DNA from: Seriola aureovittata
Taxonomy: Eukaryota; Chordata; Actinopteri; Carangiformes; Carangidae
Direction of reading: 5' to 3'
NCBI RefSeq assembly: GCF_021018895.1
Contig: NC_079373.1
Location: forward strand, 26,676,376-26,740,375
DNA length: 64,000 nucleotides
The notes under the pieces are model-generated. The model was not told the origin of the DNA. It saw only the letters and a list, made by a program, of their open reading frames with translations, and searched no databases. How positions within the stretch are numbered: the first letter of the stretch is position 1; the number at the start of each line of letters is the position of its first letter. This document shows positions 11,261 through 23,623 of the stretch, one piece after another. Made by a program: the position numbers and the translations under genes.

Positions 11261-14200
11261 AGGAAAAGTTTGATGATGCTTCACATTAACTATAAAACCA
11301 TCACCAGATGAAGACTGGACCAGGACACGAGTAATTTCTCTCTTTCTGGCTTGTTGTTGGTGCTGAAGGGGTCAAGATGCCTGAGTTTAAGTGATGGATA
11401 CATGTCTACACTGCAAAGTTGGCTGTTAATTCACAAGTTAAAGGCAGCTGGAAGGAAACAATGGTTGATTCTCTGTTGATACGTCTCTTGAAAATGCTCA
11501 AACAGCTACAAGGAATTGTAATTCAAGCCTTAAAGCACTTTCAAAATCTAATTTGAGTTTTTTTCTGTACTGAATAAAACCAGAGAAATGTAAATCTGGA
11601 TTTGGTTAAACTCGTCAGACCTGGTCTAGATGTAAGGAAAGAACCCAAAGACAGTCTCAGATTTGCAAAAACTTTCATCTTTGTTTCCAACAGATCTAAT
11701 TAAAAGCCACAAATCGGACGCCAACTAAAGCTTTGCATCATTCTTGACACTAATTAGCATCTCATTTCATGTCCAAGCTTTTTTTGTCGTCCCTTTGAAG
11801 AATGTCTGGAGCAAAAGTAAACCTCCGTGTGACTCCTAATGTGTTGAATCGCAGCCTGCTCACATCAGACACACGAACGTCTCATTACTAATTAGGGGCA
11901 GATTTCTCACGAAGGACAAGTCCTTTAAAACTGGCTGGAACTCAGATCCCAGCGTCTCTTTGCCGCCACCTCCGCTTACAGAGTTCAGCTGTGGAGTTTA
12001 GGCTCGGGTGGCAGAGCCTCTTCTCCACAGCTGCCTGACACTGCTGAACCCGCTGCCTAACAAAGAGCCAAGTTTCTGAGCCGATAACCATGAGAGAGTT
12101 TAAATGACATAATCACCGAACAATGGGCCACAGGGGAAAAACTCCTGAACCCTCCTTACAGCCTTTTTTTTTTTTTAAATCTCGTCTTAATGTGCATGGA
12201 ATAAATGGCTCTTTCAAAACAACGTCTACTGTTACCACTTATTTGTAGGTATATTTATGCAGCTTGTCCCTTGTGCTTGGAAGTGTTAAATTCAGCAACT
12301 TATCCTGACTTTATCTTCAGACATGTCTGGATAGATTAAGGTTCTTTCTAAGGGATTTCTGGCCCTTAGAAAAGAGCAAAATCCAAAAGACATCTTTAGA
12401 AGAGAATAACAAGGTGATCTTAACCCATTAATGCCAGATTCTACACATAAAATGCATACATTTAATTTAACGGGGGACTCGTGTTTACCTTAATTTGGAA
12501 GACGAACCGAAAGAACCTCTGAGAAGTTTTGTGATCATCCAACCATAAATGCCAAGTCAACAGCTGACGACTTTTACCTTTCTGATCATCACATTCTCTA
12601 AATTGTATTAAAAGTTCCTTATTGATAATTTCACACAAAAAGACATTCAACACAATCACAGAGCAAAAAAACAACAACAACAAAAAAAGACATGCATCTT
12701 CCTGAATATCAAAACCGAAGGTGCAGTGACCCTCCAGCATCCTGCGATTTCGGAAACAGGTTCAAAAGAGAGAGACCACTGTTGAAACTTTGACATTACT
12801 TTTAACTATTGCTCCAAATAAAGTGCTTAACAAGCTTGTATTTCTGCCGTCTATTAATATCATGTAATCGCCAACTGGCCTGGTTAGCGTTTCATTTTGG
12901 ATTGGACCTGCTCCGAGTCGTGAATCTGCCCTCAGAAAGGCTTCCAGACCTTTCTCTGGCTGCCGAGGGTCCTCTCATATTAACACTTGAGCTATAAAAA
13001 TATGCGGGCATGATTTCAGGTAGGCAAGGAGGCAGATTTTCCATGTGGATAACGTTACATTGAGACTGACTCATGAAAGCTTCCTTAACTGCTTCAGATC
13101 ACTCTCAGAGAGAATTTACCTGAGCAAGAATGCCTCCTGAAATATGTAAAAGTACCTACACAGGAAGCCGCAGGTGATTTGACAAAAAAATTGTAGGATT
13201 AGGTTTAAATTATCATTATTATTATATCGTATTCATACTACAGGTCCACATATTTAAACAAAAATAGATTACTTCTCAGTGTCTTCCAAAGCTCCAAAAC
13301 TGATAGCAAGGGGAAAAGACTGTGGTTATTATGAACCAATGCTATTATTTTCATCCATGCTAGTAGCATTGCTCTATGGATGGTGTTGTTGGTCGGTTGG
13401 TCAGTCCACCACTTATCCTAATGACTGTGATGATGCCCTGACTTTTCCTCTAGCGACCAGGAGGTCAATGTCTTTGCTTATTTTATGCAATATTTTAACT
13501 TAATGGATTGGCACTAAATTTGCTTCAGATACTTTATAAAATGCCACAAGTACAATTACCTGTAAAACTAGTGACATTCCCATCAGCATCAGCTGCATTT
13601 TTTTTTAACTGCCAATCAGCTGTTTTCAGCTTGCTAATAGGGTAAACTAGGATTGTGAAGAATGGTAAACATTTTACCTGCTATCATCATATATGGTTTG
13701 TCATTTCCTGTTTATCATTTATCTCATAGCACCGGTACCAATAGCATGACTGTACTCTCCATTTTCCTCATCCTGTTTGATTTTTTTTCTTCAGTTTTTC
13801 TAACTTTTCTAACGGTAAAAACAGAGCAGGGTTTTAGATACATCAAGGTCCAGAAACTGAGCTTACTCGGGGGGTTCAAGGTCATGCTCCCGAAAATTAC
13901 CCTGATCTAAATATGGGCATTTTAATACAGCTGGAAATCAAAAATTGGATGATGATAGTTTTAAAACCATGTCAGTGGAAAATATAGAAGCTTATCTCAA
14001 ACAGTATAAATATAATCTAAATGTTTTTTTTTTACAAGAACATATATATTACAATAAAACAATATTATGACACCATAATTGTGCTAGATTTGTGTTGTTG
14101 TTTGGGCACATAGTTCCACACAGTTTTTGTTTGTGTTGAAAAACACAGGGACATGATGCTAAGCTCAGCTTTCAGAAACAAGAAAAAAAGCAATAAAATG

Positions 14201-14506
14201 GGAGAAACATTATTTAAAATTAGCTAAATGTTTGCCAACAGAAAAGGAAAATATCCCTTGCCAAGATTTTTAAAAAGCTTGAAACAAGTGAAATGCTTGA
14301 ACACAAAAACTGCCTGATAAAGAAACATCTTGTCAGACAAAAACAAGCATATAACGCTTATATAATACTTATATAATACTTATATGCTGCTTATAAAATG
14401 CTTTATATTTCTCTTTCATCCTCGTCCTCTATCAAGTTAACACAGGGTCAATTGATATCTATATTCTAATACTGGCCTCTTCTTGGTATCCTCTTACTGT
14501 TCACTG

Positions 14507-14600
14507 TTAGCTAGCTAAATAGCTAACTAGCTAGCTAACAGTAATTCGTTAGCTAGTTAGCTAGCAAACTAGCTAGCAAACTAGCTGACTAGCCGGCATC
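14507..14600. repeat. Palindromic (GCTA)n-rich tract
   Basis: Dense GCTAGCTAAC and GTTAGCTAGC units in both orientations. The stretch could fold on itself. Similar GCTA-rich text recurs around 42600-43560. Confidence 0.85.
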
Positions 14601-14944
14601 ATGACAAACGGCCAACGTTTTAACTTAGTGCGACCGCAAAGGAGCCGTTGGTCACATGATGTTTGGAGACAAAAGACACTGAATTACAAAGTGTCCGCAG
14701 GTAAAATCTTCTAATTACCTGTATCGCGCTTCAATCTGCCTGTCCGGTTCGTTGACATAAGAACTACTGTGTTCAGTAAAGATTTTGTAGTAACAACGAG
14801 ATCATCCACTCCACCCACGACCAGGCAAGCAACGGCAATGACGCAGCTGAGAGTGTATGTTACCTTGGCGTCATACAATATCTTTGCAGCATCAAAGTAG
14901 AGTTATTCTAGGCAGCTCCACTGAGGACGTTGTTTTCACCCATG

Positions 14945-14998
14945 TTTGCTTGTTTGTTTGTTTGTTTGCTTGTTTGTTTGTTTGTTTGTTTGTTTGTG
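14945..14998. repeat. (TTTG)n microsatellite
   Basis: About 13 TTTG units with two TTGC interruptions. The same motif recurs at 54953-55014. Confidence 0.95.
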
Positions 14999-17988
14999 CA
15001 GGTGTGTTCTTGTTCATTATTTCTAGAGAAATAAAATATAAATCTTGGAAATCTTTCAAATTAATTGTGTTGAGGTCCATGACTTTCTACAATTTGGTGC
15101 AGATCCTGGTAATAATCTGGATCCAGATAATAATCTGGATCTCACAGACATGTTTAGGATCATTTGGCCATGGTGGAGGTATGAGCTCCACTGAGTGCCA
15201 TTCAGTTTCTTGACTTATTATTATGTAGCTACACCTCAGAAAAAAATACCAAGGTCCAGACCTTGGTGACCTCAGTGGTGGATCAGCCATGTTTGTGTTA
15301 GAAACACCTACACCTGTGCAGCCCACCTTTATCCAAAGATTAACCTCAAGGTTAATTGTAAAGATGCAGATGCTTTTTCCTCTTTGGTTAGTGACAGGAA
15401 AATCACTCTACTCTATATTTCAATAAATAATGTCATAGTATAGTATAGTATCTGAGAGATTGAAAACTGTTAGAGTTAATTTTTCAATTTGGAAAAAACA
15501 GATAAAATCTCAGATAAAATAGGTAAGAGATAAAAAACAGAGCTGCAGAAAATTTCCAAAAAGTGGACCTTCAGCTAGGAATCCTCTGACAAATTAATGG
15601 GCAGAAGATTCTTGAGGTGTGGCCAGGAATGTTTGCGTTTGTGCAGCTTTCCCACTGAACGAGATCATCTATTGTACAACACAGTGGTACTTATGGAAAG
15701 ATTGTGGTCACTAATCTTTGAATAAAGCAGTTTTCATGGAACTGAAGCTGCCACAATTAAGTCAATGACAGAAATGTTGGATAACATCAAGATGTTGGCG
15801 TACAAAGTTGCAGAGACATCAGTATAGAAAAAATAACAATCAATAAACCAAGCCAAACCAATCAGTAGGTAAAGCCTGTATCCACAGAAGCATTTTATCA
15901 ATTGATCTCCTTGTTAAGTCCTCTCCACTGATCACCTCAGACCCACTGACCGGTAATGAGTGTCATCAGACCTATAAGCATTTAGCAGGTCATACTATAG
16001 GACTAATGCCTGTGGGGAAAGGTGGTGACAGAGCTGAGTGAGGTGCAGACAGCGAAGATGATGGAGTCTGAATCATGCTGGGAATGTTGCGGCGGAGGGT
16101 GATGCTGGGGGTCAGGTTCAGGGTTCTGTCAGAGAGACAGGCAGGTGTTTTCTACCAAGAACGTCCGGCCTACAATTCGAGCCTCAGGAATTCCCTGTAT
16201 GGCAGGTCTGAGTTTGGAAAAATGCGAGTGAAGCGTGCGGCCTTTCCTCACCATGTGAAAGCATTAATAACTATATTTGTATGTTTACATGGAGTTTGAT
16301 TCATACTCCTGATGCTGGTGTTAGTTTTTTTAGAACCAGCCGCCATCTGGTTGTGTTTGAAGCATGGACAAAGTAGCTGTGTCGCCACCCACAGGGATGG
16401 TTTGAGGTTGGATTTACTGCTTGTCTCTAAGGGGTTTCTAATATGAACATATATGTTACTGTATGGCAAATGTGTTACAACCAGACAGAATTTCACGAAA
16501 ACTCCAATAACTCTTTTTTTGTTAGTTTCTAAACATGGTATTTGTACAACATCAGTTTGATCCAATATTTCAGCTACTCACTTGTGCTGCTCCAACCACA
16601 TGTTGCCATTCAACGTGAAGTAGCTTGTTTTTAAATATACTACACATTACTATTGATGTTTTTTCATCAATGCATCTTACCTATAATTATGATAAATACC
16701 AGTTACACCAGTCATCTGCAGAACAGCAACCCAACACTAATAACACCTATCACCTAACAGCCTCAGTTAACAGTCATTTCTTAGTGTTTTTATGTAAATA
16801 CATTGCACTGTTCTAACCTCCATCTTTGTCAACTTTCTTAACTTTCTTTGTGGCAAATTTGCAGGTATTTTGGAGAAAAGACTGTAAAAGTTAAACGCTG
16901 CTATGTTGTTATCCTAAAAAAGATACTTCACTCAGGTTTGCGTCGGGAGCTTTTCAACTGATTCAAATCAAAAACGTTTTACTCATCTTCCAGCGGAACC
17001 TGTGACATCTAAACAAGTTACTGCTGCTAGAAAAGCCAAATTTGGGCAAAGAAGTTGAAGTCTGTTTGAGTTTGGAAGTGTGAAGTAGACAAATTAAAAT
17101 GTCCAACCACAGTTCACATACTGCAAAACGAGGGGAGGGCTATGCATCCTCAAGGTGCGTTCAGAAGTTGGCAGCATCCATTTCGTTTGTTTCAGCATCA
17201 CTAGGAAGGTCAAACATGTAAGTGCTTGGTATACGGTCAAACTAGGATGCTTTGATAGTTGTGAAGGAGTTACTGGAAGCGAAAATCAACAACTTCATTA
17301 TGTTATTGGAAGCTATAGCGCCTCCCTGCTGCCACAATTTAAACTGCAGCTCAGACTTGCATCTAATTAAGAATTTTAAGATTTTTGAATAAAAAAATGT
17401 TTAAAATCAAGTTGGGTTTTGGGTTTAAAATTTTTTGAATAAAGACAGTCTTGGTAAAATTTAATATGACAGGTTTTACCAAGCACATAACCTTTCATAC
17501 ACCGCAGATTAATTTATTATGGCTAAAAATACACATGTTCTGCTGAATATGACATTTGTGAGCATCTAAAAATTCTGTTGTGGGTGTTAAGATTTTAATA
17601 TGTTAAGCTTACAGTCACCAAGATGGGGGGAACTTAGTTAGAAAAACCTGAATTGCCTACTGTGAGCCAAAGGTGTTGTGGAAAAAATGTGTAGACTTTT
17701 TCATAAAGGGTAAAGGTGAGGATTTTTCCATTCACTCAAACTGTTGTATTTTTGGAGGTTGGAGCACCATCTAGTGGTCGACTGAAAAACTGCAGCCACA
17801 GACACTAACCTCTGACCAGTGCTGCTGAATGGTTTATTGATTCACTTTTGCTTCTTATAGTTTGTTAGTTTGTTTAATCCCAAAATTTAATCATGCGAGG
17901 CAAATTTTAAAATTTGGATAACCCAATAATTTGAGAGAAAATAAAACCCATTGATAGAAGTTGATGTCACATGAGTCAGGAGACTCAC

Positions 17989-18169
17989 CTGCTCTTTAAC
18001 TTCCTTCTTCTTCTCTCACTTCATCAGGTCATCGCAGCCAGCCAGCAGGTCACAGGACTGGAAGGAGAGGATTATATATATTAAATGAAATATAAATACA
18101 GCTGCTTTCTTGAACATGACCTTCAGGTTCTAACTTTAATTTTTGTCTCACCTGGACTGCTCCGACATA
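17989..18169 (-). pseudogene. Broken troponin I exon (relic paralogue)
   Basis: At about 17988-18020 the plus strand reads CTCACCTGCTCTTTAACTTC and continues CTTCTTC. This matches the end of the inhibitory-peptide exon and its donor in genes B, C and D at about 24 of 27 bases. In the troponin frame it reads EKKKEVKEQ before a GTGAG donor, but a TGA sits just upstream (DLMK, stop). A good acceptor (CTCTCCTTCCAG) bounds a 68-nt exon at 17989-18056, far shorter than the 174-177 nt of intact copies. About 100 bases upstream (18150-18169) a short exon-like piece has ATGTCGGAGCAGTCCAG before GTGAG, recalling a troponin I start. I read this as the remains of a fifth gene copy; coincidence cannot be excluded. 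Confidence 0.45.
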
Positions 18170-18377
18170 AGCTGTGGTGTAAAACCAGCTCCCATTCACT
18201 GATGAAATACTGTATTTTAAACTGAAACATGTCTGCGCTCAAACAGGTCTAACAATGTCCAAAATGTTTTGCTGACATCTTATTCAACTGTGATTAAAAG
18301 CATCACCCAGTGACTGCAATGTAACGCTTTAACGCCAGTGCTTGTTTAATTTTAAAGTGCTAAAGGATGTGACATTG

Positions 18378-18449
18378 AGAGCAGCTGATTTCACTGATTA
18401 ACAGCATTCGTTTAGAGAGGATGAACTAATCAGTGAAATCAGCTGCTAC
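18378..18449. repeat. Hairpin
   Basis: AGCAGCTGATTTCACTGATTA and its near-exact reverse complement TAATCAGTGAAATCAGCTGC flank about 25 bases. Arms are about 20 bases and nearly perfect. Confidence 0.8.
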
Positions 18450-18756
18450 AGTGTTTGATTGGAACACAAACCTGCAGGTTGGACTGCGTCTGCCTTTCCC
18501 ACCAGAAATGTAACTCAGCTAAATATTCTCACATAATATACAATACACCAGAGTCTCATGACGCTCAGTGTCAAAGTGTGAAAAAGTCAATTACCCAGAA
18601 GCAACTTTGCTGCGACCTGAAGCCACCTGAGCTGACATTTTACGGTTGAAAAACAAACTTGTTGTGCTGACATACTGTGTAATCCGACACTGATTCATCT
18701 GTAACTAGAGTTGCTCCAATACTAACACTAGTATCAGAAATGCCTCCCAACCATGC

Positions 18757-19279
18757 AATTAATTTAAGGTCCCATATTTTCCTCTTCTGTGTTTTATTAT
18801 TTATAGTGTTGATCCATAAGAAGATATATTTGTGGTTTTAAGAACTAAAAACCATTTCAGTGTAGTTTTACATCTCCTCTCTCAGGCTTCTCTCTGGAGC
18901 TCTAGTAACAACAGGTCGGTGAGCCAATCAGAAGAGAAGAGGCTCTGAGTCTCTCTTCTGATTGGCCGATTGTCTCTGAGTGATCCAATAAAAATATAGC
19001 AGATTTCAGGTAAAAACACTCAGAGAAACCAAATCCTGCAAGGTTTGGATGGTGGGTCCAGGTGGGCGGGGCTTGGTGGCTGCTTTGTTGTGACATCACA
19101 AAGTTCCAGAAGTCCTGACGGCTGGTTTTAAGGCTCAGTTTCTGAATACAGGCTTTGTACATTTCTCTGTGGACTGAGGCTTTGATACTTTCACAGTATT
19201 AATATAGAAGCTAGAGCTGATCTATAATCTATAATCACACTACACATGGACACACACCTTTATATTATATGGACCTTTA
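18757..19279 (+). mobile_element. TIR element, copy 1 (non-autonomous DNA transposon)
   Basis: First of three related copies (others at 24233-24570 and 55112-55620). The ends are inverted, with TTTAAGGTCCCATA on the left and the reverse complement of a TTAAAGGTCCATATA end on the right. The body includes the shared text GAGCTCTAGTAACAACAGG and ACAGTATTAATATAGAAGC. No transposase frame is visible, so it would need help to move. Confidence 0.75.
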
Positions 19280-19321
19280 ATGAGCTTTTGTAGCATAAAC
19301 ATTTTCTCAGGAGTCTCTTAC

Positions 19322-21529
19322 CTGTAAATTGTGAGGACAGTTTTCATTCAGAGCAGGGCAGACACAACAGTTTACGTCCTGTAAGGGAAAATTTGAATAC
19401 TGTATCATTGGGCAGATGAGAGATGTTTTTGCCACAGGTTAAAAGATGGGTCATTGCGGTTGACATTGCATAAGGCAAACTGTTGTAGCTCTCCTCTCTC
19501 CAGATGGCTCTCCTGCTCTGTTATCTCATTTCTAATTCTGGCTGGTGAGAGTCTAATTGAAGATGCAGCTGTCATCTGAGGATATGATACAGCCGTCAGC
19601 AGAGGTCAAATATAACCTGCAGTAACTCTGAGGAATGAGAAGCCAAATACACAAGACATTGTTGAGGTTGTCAAGTCTTGGTGCAAAGGGTTAAAGAGAT
19701 GTGGTACGGAATGAGACAAGCACAGTAAAAAATACAGATTATTGACATCCCATCAACGATATTTAACCATCCAGCGTCCCCCAAAAATACATCCTCTTTT
19801 TGACATGAAAAGCACCTCATACTCTGCTGTCAGTGCAGATCACAGGCTGTCGTGATCAGGATTACCATGGGATTTCAGTGCTGTAACACTGTATGGTTGA
19901 GATCAGGATGAGCCAGGAAACCTGAGCCCATAGACCGAATGTCTGACAATCTGACAGTTGTTTCATATGCTTCAGCCATCACTGGGTGTGATGTGTGACT
20001 GTTTGCTCAGCAGAACTACAGCAGATCGAGAACCAGGGGATGAGGGGCCTCCAATGTAGGAGCCAAAAAGTGAATATAATACTAATATATATTTAAAATC
20101 TTTGCTTGTCATACACCAAAGTTTTCACATAGAAGCTCCATGACAGTCAACACATACTCCAGACTGAAAGATAGTGACTGGATCATGGACAGGCAAATAC
20201 AACAGTCACCTGACTTTGTGGAAGAAATAAATTGGTGCTTGATCAACGATATCAAAATGACCGCACATTAGAACGAGGCTGGGGTAGGTATGTAAACAGG
20301 GGTCAAGTGTCCATCTAAATTTAGCACAAATTTTTACAAAATTTCCAAAAAGTCTCCAAAAGAAAATGCCAATTATTTCTGTTTCTACACACTGCTGTTA
20401 TGGTAATATTAGGAGTTGGTTTCATGGAGATAAACAGTTGGTGGAGCTAATACTCCAGGTGGCGCCATTAAACCACTGCAGAAGAAGAGGGCACAACAAG
20501 ATGAGGTCAGTAAAAGAGATCAAGTCCACATGGTTTTCAATTGTTGTGGGTTTGACTGGAGCTTCTTCTACCAATTTGAGAATTAGCGCCACCAACTGTT
20601 TATCTTGATGCACCAACTCCTAATATTCACACAACAGTAGTTAATGGAAACATGTATCAAATTGCATTTTCTTTGAGTTATATTTGGATGGAAACTTGAC
20701 CAGTGAGGAGTATCAGCTTATAACTGCCACCCTGTACACCTGCATGAATGATTGCAGTCAGCTGATGGCCAAACAGCCAATGAATGAGCTGTGAAGCATC
20801 AGCGAAACACTTGATGAAATCTGACCTCAGTGTTTTGCCTGAACTAAAGTTTTCCTTCGTATATTTAACAACATGCTAAAGGTGTAAAGAAAGTACATGA
20901 TTAATTTTAATTACACACAATGATGACCAAATTATTTAAAAGTTATAAATAATTTGAAAATCTGATATATAAAACATAGTCAACAGGTTAATTAAAATTC
21001 ATTGTTGTTGGAGCCTAATTTCATGTTACTGGCATGCAATCAGGGTTTTGATATATATGTTGTGACACAACTGTCCCTCCCCGAGCAGAGGAGCAGCTGA
21101 AAGTGAAACCACCCCCCCCCACCCCCCACCACCGCCACTCCCCCAGCATCCACATAAATAACCCTTCAACTATGTTATGCCTGTTTTATTGCTTTTTTAT
21201 TTTATTGGTTGTCAAACCACATGAAGGGTCACAGATTTACAGCCCAATGTGAGCATAGCATCAGAGAGGAGAGAGTTTATCTGACAGCAACAGGAAACTG
21301 AAGGAACTTACCTCTGCGGCAAATCAAATCACACCAGGTCGTGTTTGAGTTGATTTATCTGCAAGACAAATGACAGAAAATCCAATGATTAATGTGGAAA
21401 ACGTTACTAACATCCAAATATAATGACACGTAAGTAAATAACTCACCTCATTTTCTACGACTGGAAACAAAGCTAAGACTTCTCCGTTCATGATGACAGA
21501 TTTAACATAATACAAAACTGAGCAGCCCG
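19322..21529 (-). ncRNA. Possible multi-exon non-coding transcript between genes B and C
   Basis: Three exon-like blocks on the minus strand have strong splice sites. Block 21447-21529 ends AATGAG then GTGAGTTA. Block 21312-21358 lies between TTGTCTTGCAG and GTAAGTTCC. Block 19322-19378 lies between TTTTCCCTTACAG and GTAAGAGAC. Joined in order they give only a very short frame: the first block offers an ATG at 21489-21491 (MNGEVLALFPVVENE), and a stop follows 9 codons into the second. They may continue into the broken troponin I exon at 17989-18056, which also has clean splice sites. No protein family is recognised. It could be a long non-coding RNA, or chance splice-like sequence. Confidence 0.3.
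20297..20704. mobile_element. Foldback MITE with long terminal inverted repeats
   Basis: The left arm (20297-20450) and right arm (20582-20704) are inverted copies. TAATATTAGGAGTTGG, GATAAACAGTTGGTGG and GAAAATGC all occur in reverse complement on the other side, and the outer ends read GGTCAAGTGTCCATC against GATGGAAACTTGACC. The centre has no open frame with family resemblance. This is a non-autonomous DNA element. Confidence 0.85.
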
Positions 21530-21544
21530 CTGTAGAAGTTAACT

Positions 21545-23110
21545 GACAAATTATATGCAATGATTGGAACAAAAATCACAATTATTTCAATCTGAGCCCA
21601 GTTTGATTTCCCAATGGATAACATACAGTTTTTAAAGGCTAAAAACAAGGAATCAAATAAACTTAAAATTTGTGCCTATAAGGTAAAAGAATGACTTTTT
21701 AGATTTTTTGTAAATTAGTAGTAAATATAGTAATTTTTTCCAGTTTGCATAAATATTTGCACTAAAATCATTTCTGTTTAGATCTGTCTGTTGTTACAGA
21801 TGACTTTAGCTAACCGTTAGCAATCCTGGCTAATGGTTAGCTAACAGTCGTCAGGTAATTGTCTAAAGTGTGTAAACATTTCAAAGTTCAAACATCAGTA
21901 TTAGTTTATAATCTGTAGGCTTAGAATTTATACATTTTGGAAAGACTGTTAAATCTTCATATAAATGTTGCATTAGCAAGGGATTAACATGAAGCTAATG
22001 CTACAGAAAAAGTGTAGCATTAACTATAAAGAAGTTATGGTCCAAGTTTCGCAGGGTGCGAGAAATGCTGACATTTTAGGTTAAATATTTTTCTTTATCA
22101 GTCATGTTAAACAATCCTGGCAGGTTTAAAAGCTTTTACAGCTGCTACGTCTTATTTCCTCACGTTTAGCATTATGCAAATGTCACCTAAATTTTATCGT
22201 CCTGAAATAATCAGAGAAACAGACCAAACTCCCAAAAGATCCGACTTTTTAACTGATCACAGACACTGTGATTTAAAAATGAAGACGTGTGAACCAAAAC
22301 AGGAAAGCGTTTACAAATTCAACAAGACTCCCAACAGGATGAACATGAAGCTTTCGTATTTAATGTGACAGCAACAAGACGAGGAGAAAAGTCGATCACA
22401 TTTCGGCTTAGACAGTTTAGAAAAGATGACATGATGTTGTTCAGTACAGATTGGAAACTGAATTACACTTCTGCAATGTGAAGTTACAGTCACCAGCAGG
22501 TGAGTGTTGTTTTCTGGCTTTTTGCTTTATTTGATCCATTACTGACCGTTAGCTTGTTACGCTAAGCTAAGCTACAGTCATATAAACGTAAAACTATTCT
22601 GAGGGTTTACCAATTTGAATCACAATAATTCTGCTTAGTCAACACACCAAAGTAAAAGATGGTGAAAATAACATGATTTTTTCTCTCTTTTTCTGGATTT
22701 TAAATTCACTCCTGAAGAAAAAAAAAAATCATGTTCACTTCCTGATACGCATCAGTTTACAGTGGCAGTGAACTGGAAATTGTTTGAGACGAATACATTT
22801 CTATGACTCTATTAAGATACAATGAGAACACAACAAGATGAAGTAATTAAAAGATCTTCAATTAAACCTCAAAAAAACCCTTTTCTTCAAATTTCCGCTA
22901 ATTTTTTTTTCAATGCAGAAATTGAAAATGTGTGATAGAAAAGCTCTTAGTGAAGGTTTGAAGAAGGCACATTGTGACATTTTGATGCAGAAGTGTAACT
23001 CAGCCTTTACAGAACACAAGCAGGTTTAATTCACTACCCGTGCTAACTGACATCAGCACATAAAGTACAAATACATCACAGTACAGTGTCAACACAGGCA
23101 AAAGCAGAAG
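21545..23110. other. Intergenic DNA upstream of the possible transcript and downstream of gene C
   Basis: AT-rich with small GCTAAC-type repeats near 21800-21850 and 22545-22575. No coding exon is recognised. Confidence 0.5.
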
Positions 23111-23134
23111 GCAACTTCAATTCAGCTGAAGAGT

Positions 23135-23140
23135 TTTATT
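23135..23140 (-). other. Probable poly(A) signal of gene C
   Basis: AATAAA on the minus strand about 485 bases past the stop codon, in ordinary UTR sequence. Confidence 0.5.
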
Positions 23141-23623
23141 CCAAAATGAGACATCCAAAAACTACAGAGCTAAAAAACACAAACAACCCAACCCTGCCTT
23201 ATCTGTCTCAACTCACATCACAGATTTTGCAAAGTACAAATCTGTGCAACTCGACTTGATGTTTCTACTGTTTTTAATTGCCTAAATTAAAAACAGCTGG
23301 TGACACTAAGGCTTTGAAGCAAGCATATGAGGATATCGGGTAAGTATGAAGATAAATCCTGTGTTTTTCACAGTTGATCATCACTTTTAAAAAGTTGTGA
23401 ACCAATTGAGGAGATGAAGGCCATTCATCACTTACTGCACCAGAAGCTTAAAACACACATTTTTTACCAGTATAACCTCCGCGACTGTCATGCATCGATC
23501 TGTTCAATAAAAGCAAGTGGATGTGCAGTATTTTGGAATAAAACTCTTCAATGACAAAGACATTAGACCTGAACTCTGTCCTGAAAATCACTCTGAAGCC
23601 CAACAGTCAGTGACAGACGACGT

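Larger units (their letters stand above)
11300..17985. other. Long intergenic region upstream of gene B
   Basis: No exon with family resemblance was seen. It contains a stretch at 13390-13480 resembling a common perciform interspersed repeat, a palindromic GCTA run, a (TTTG)n run, and a short 'aatctggatcc' repeat near 15105-15210. Open frames here are short and lack splice context. Confidence 0.55.

Noticed and set aside
14857..15213. Open frame with FVCLFVCLF repeats
   Set aside because: Translation of (TTTG)n; the same happens at 54899-55117.
21145..21170. ACATAAATAACCC, similar to the MEF2-type site of the troponin promoters, as promoter of the relic copy
   Set aside because: None of the other boxes (TATA, CCATAAA, ATTGG) is present near it.
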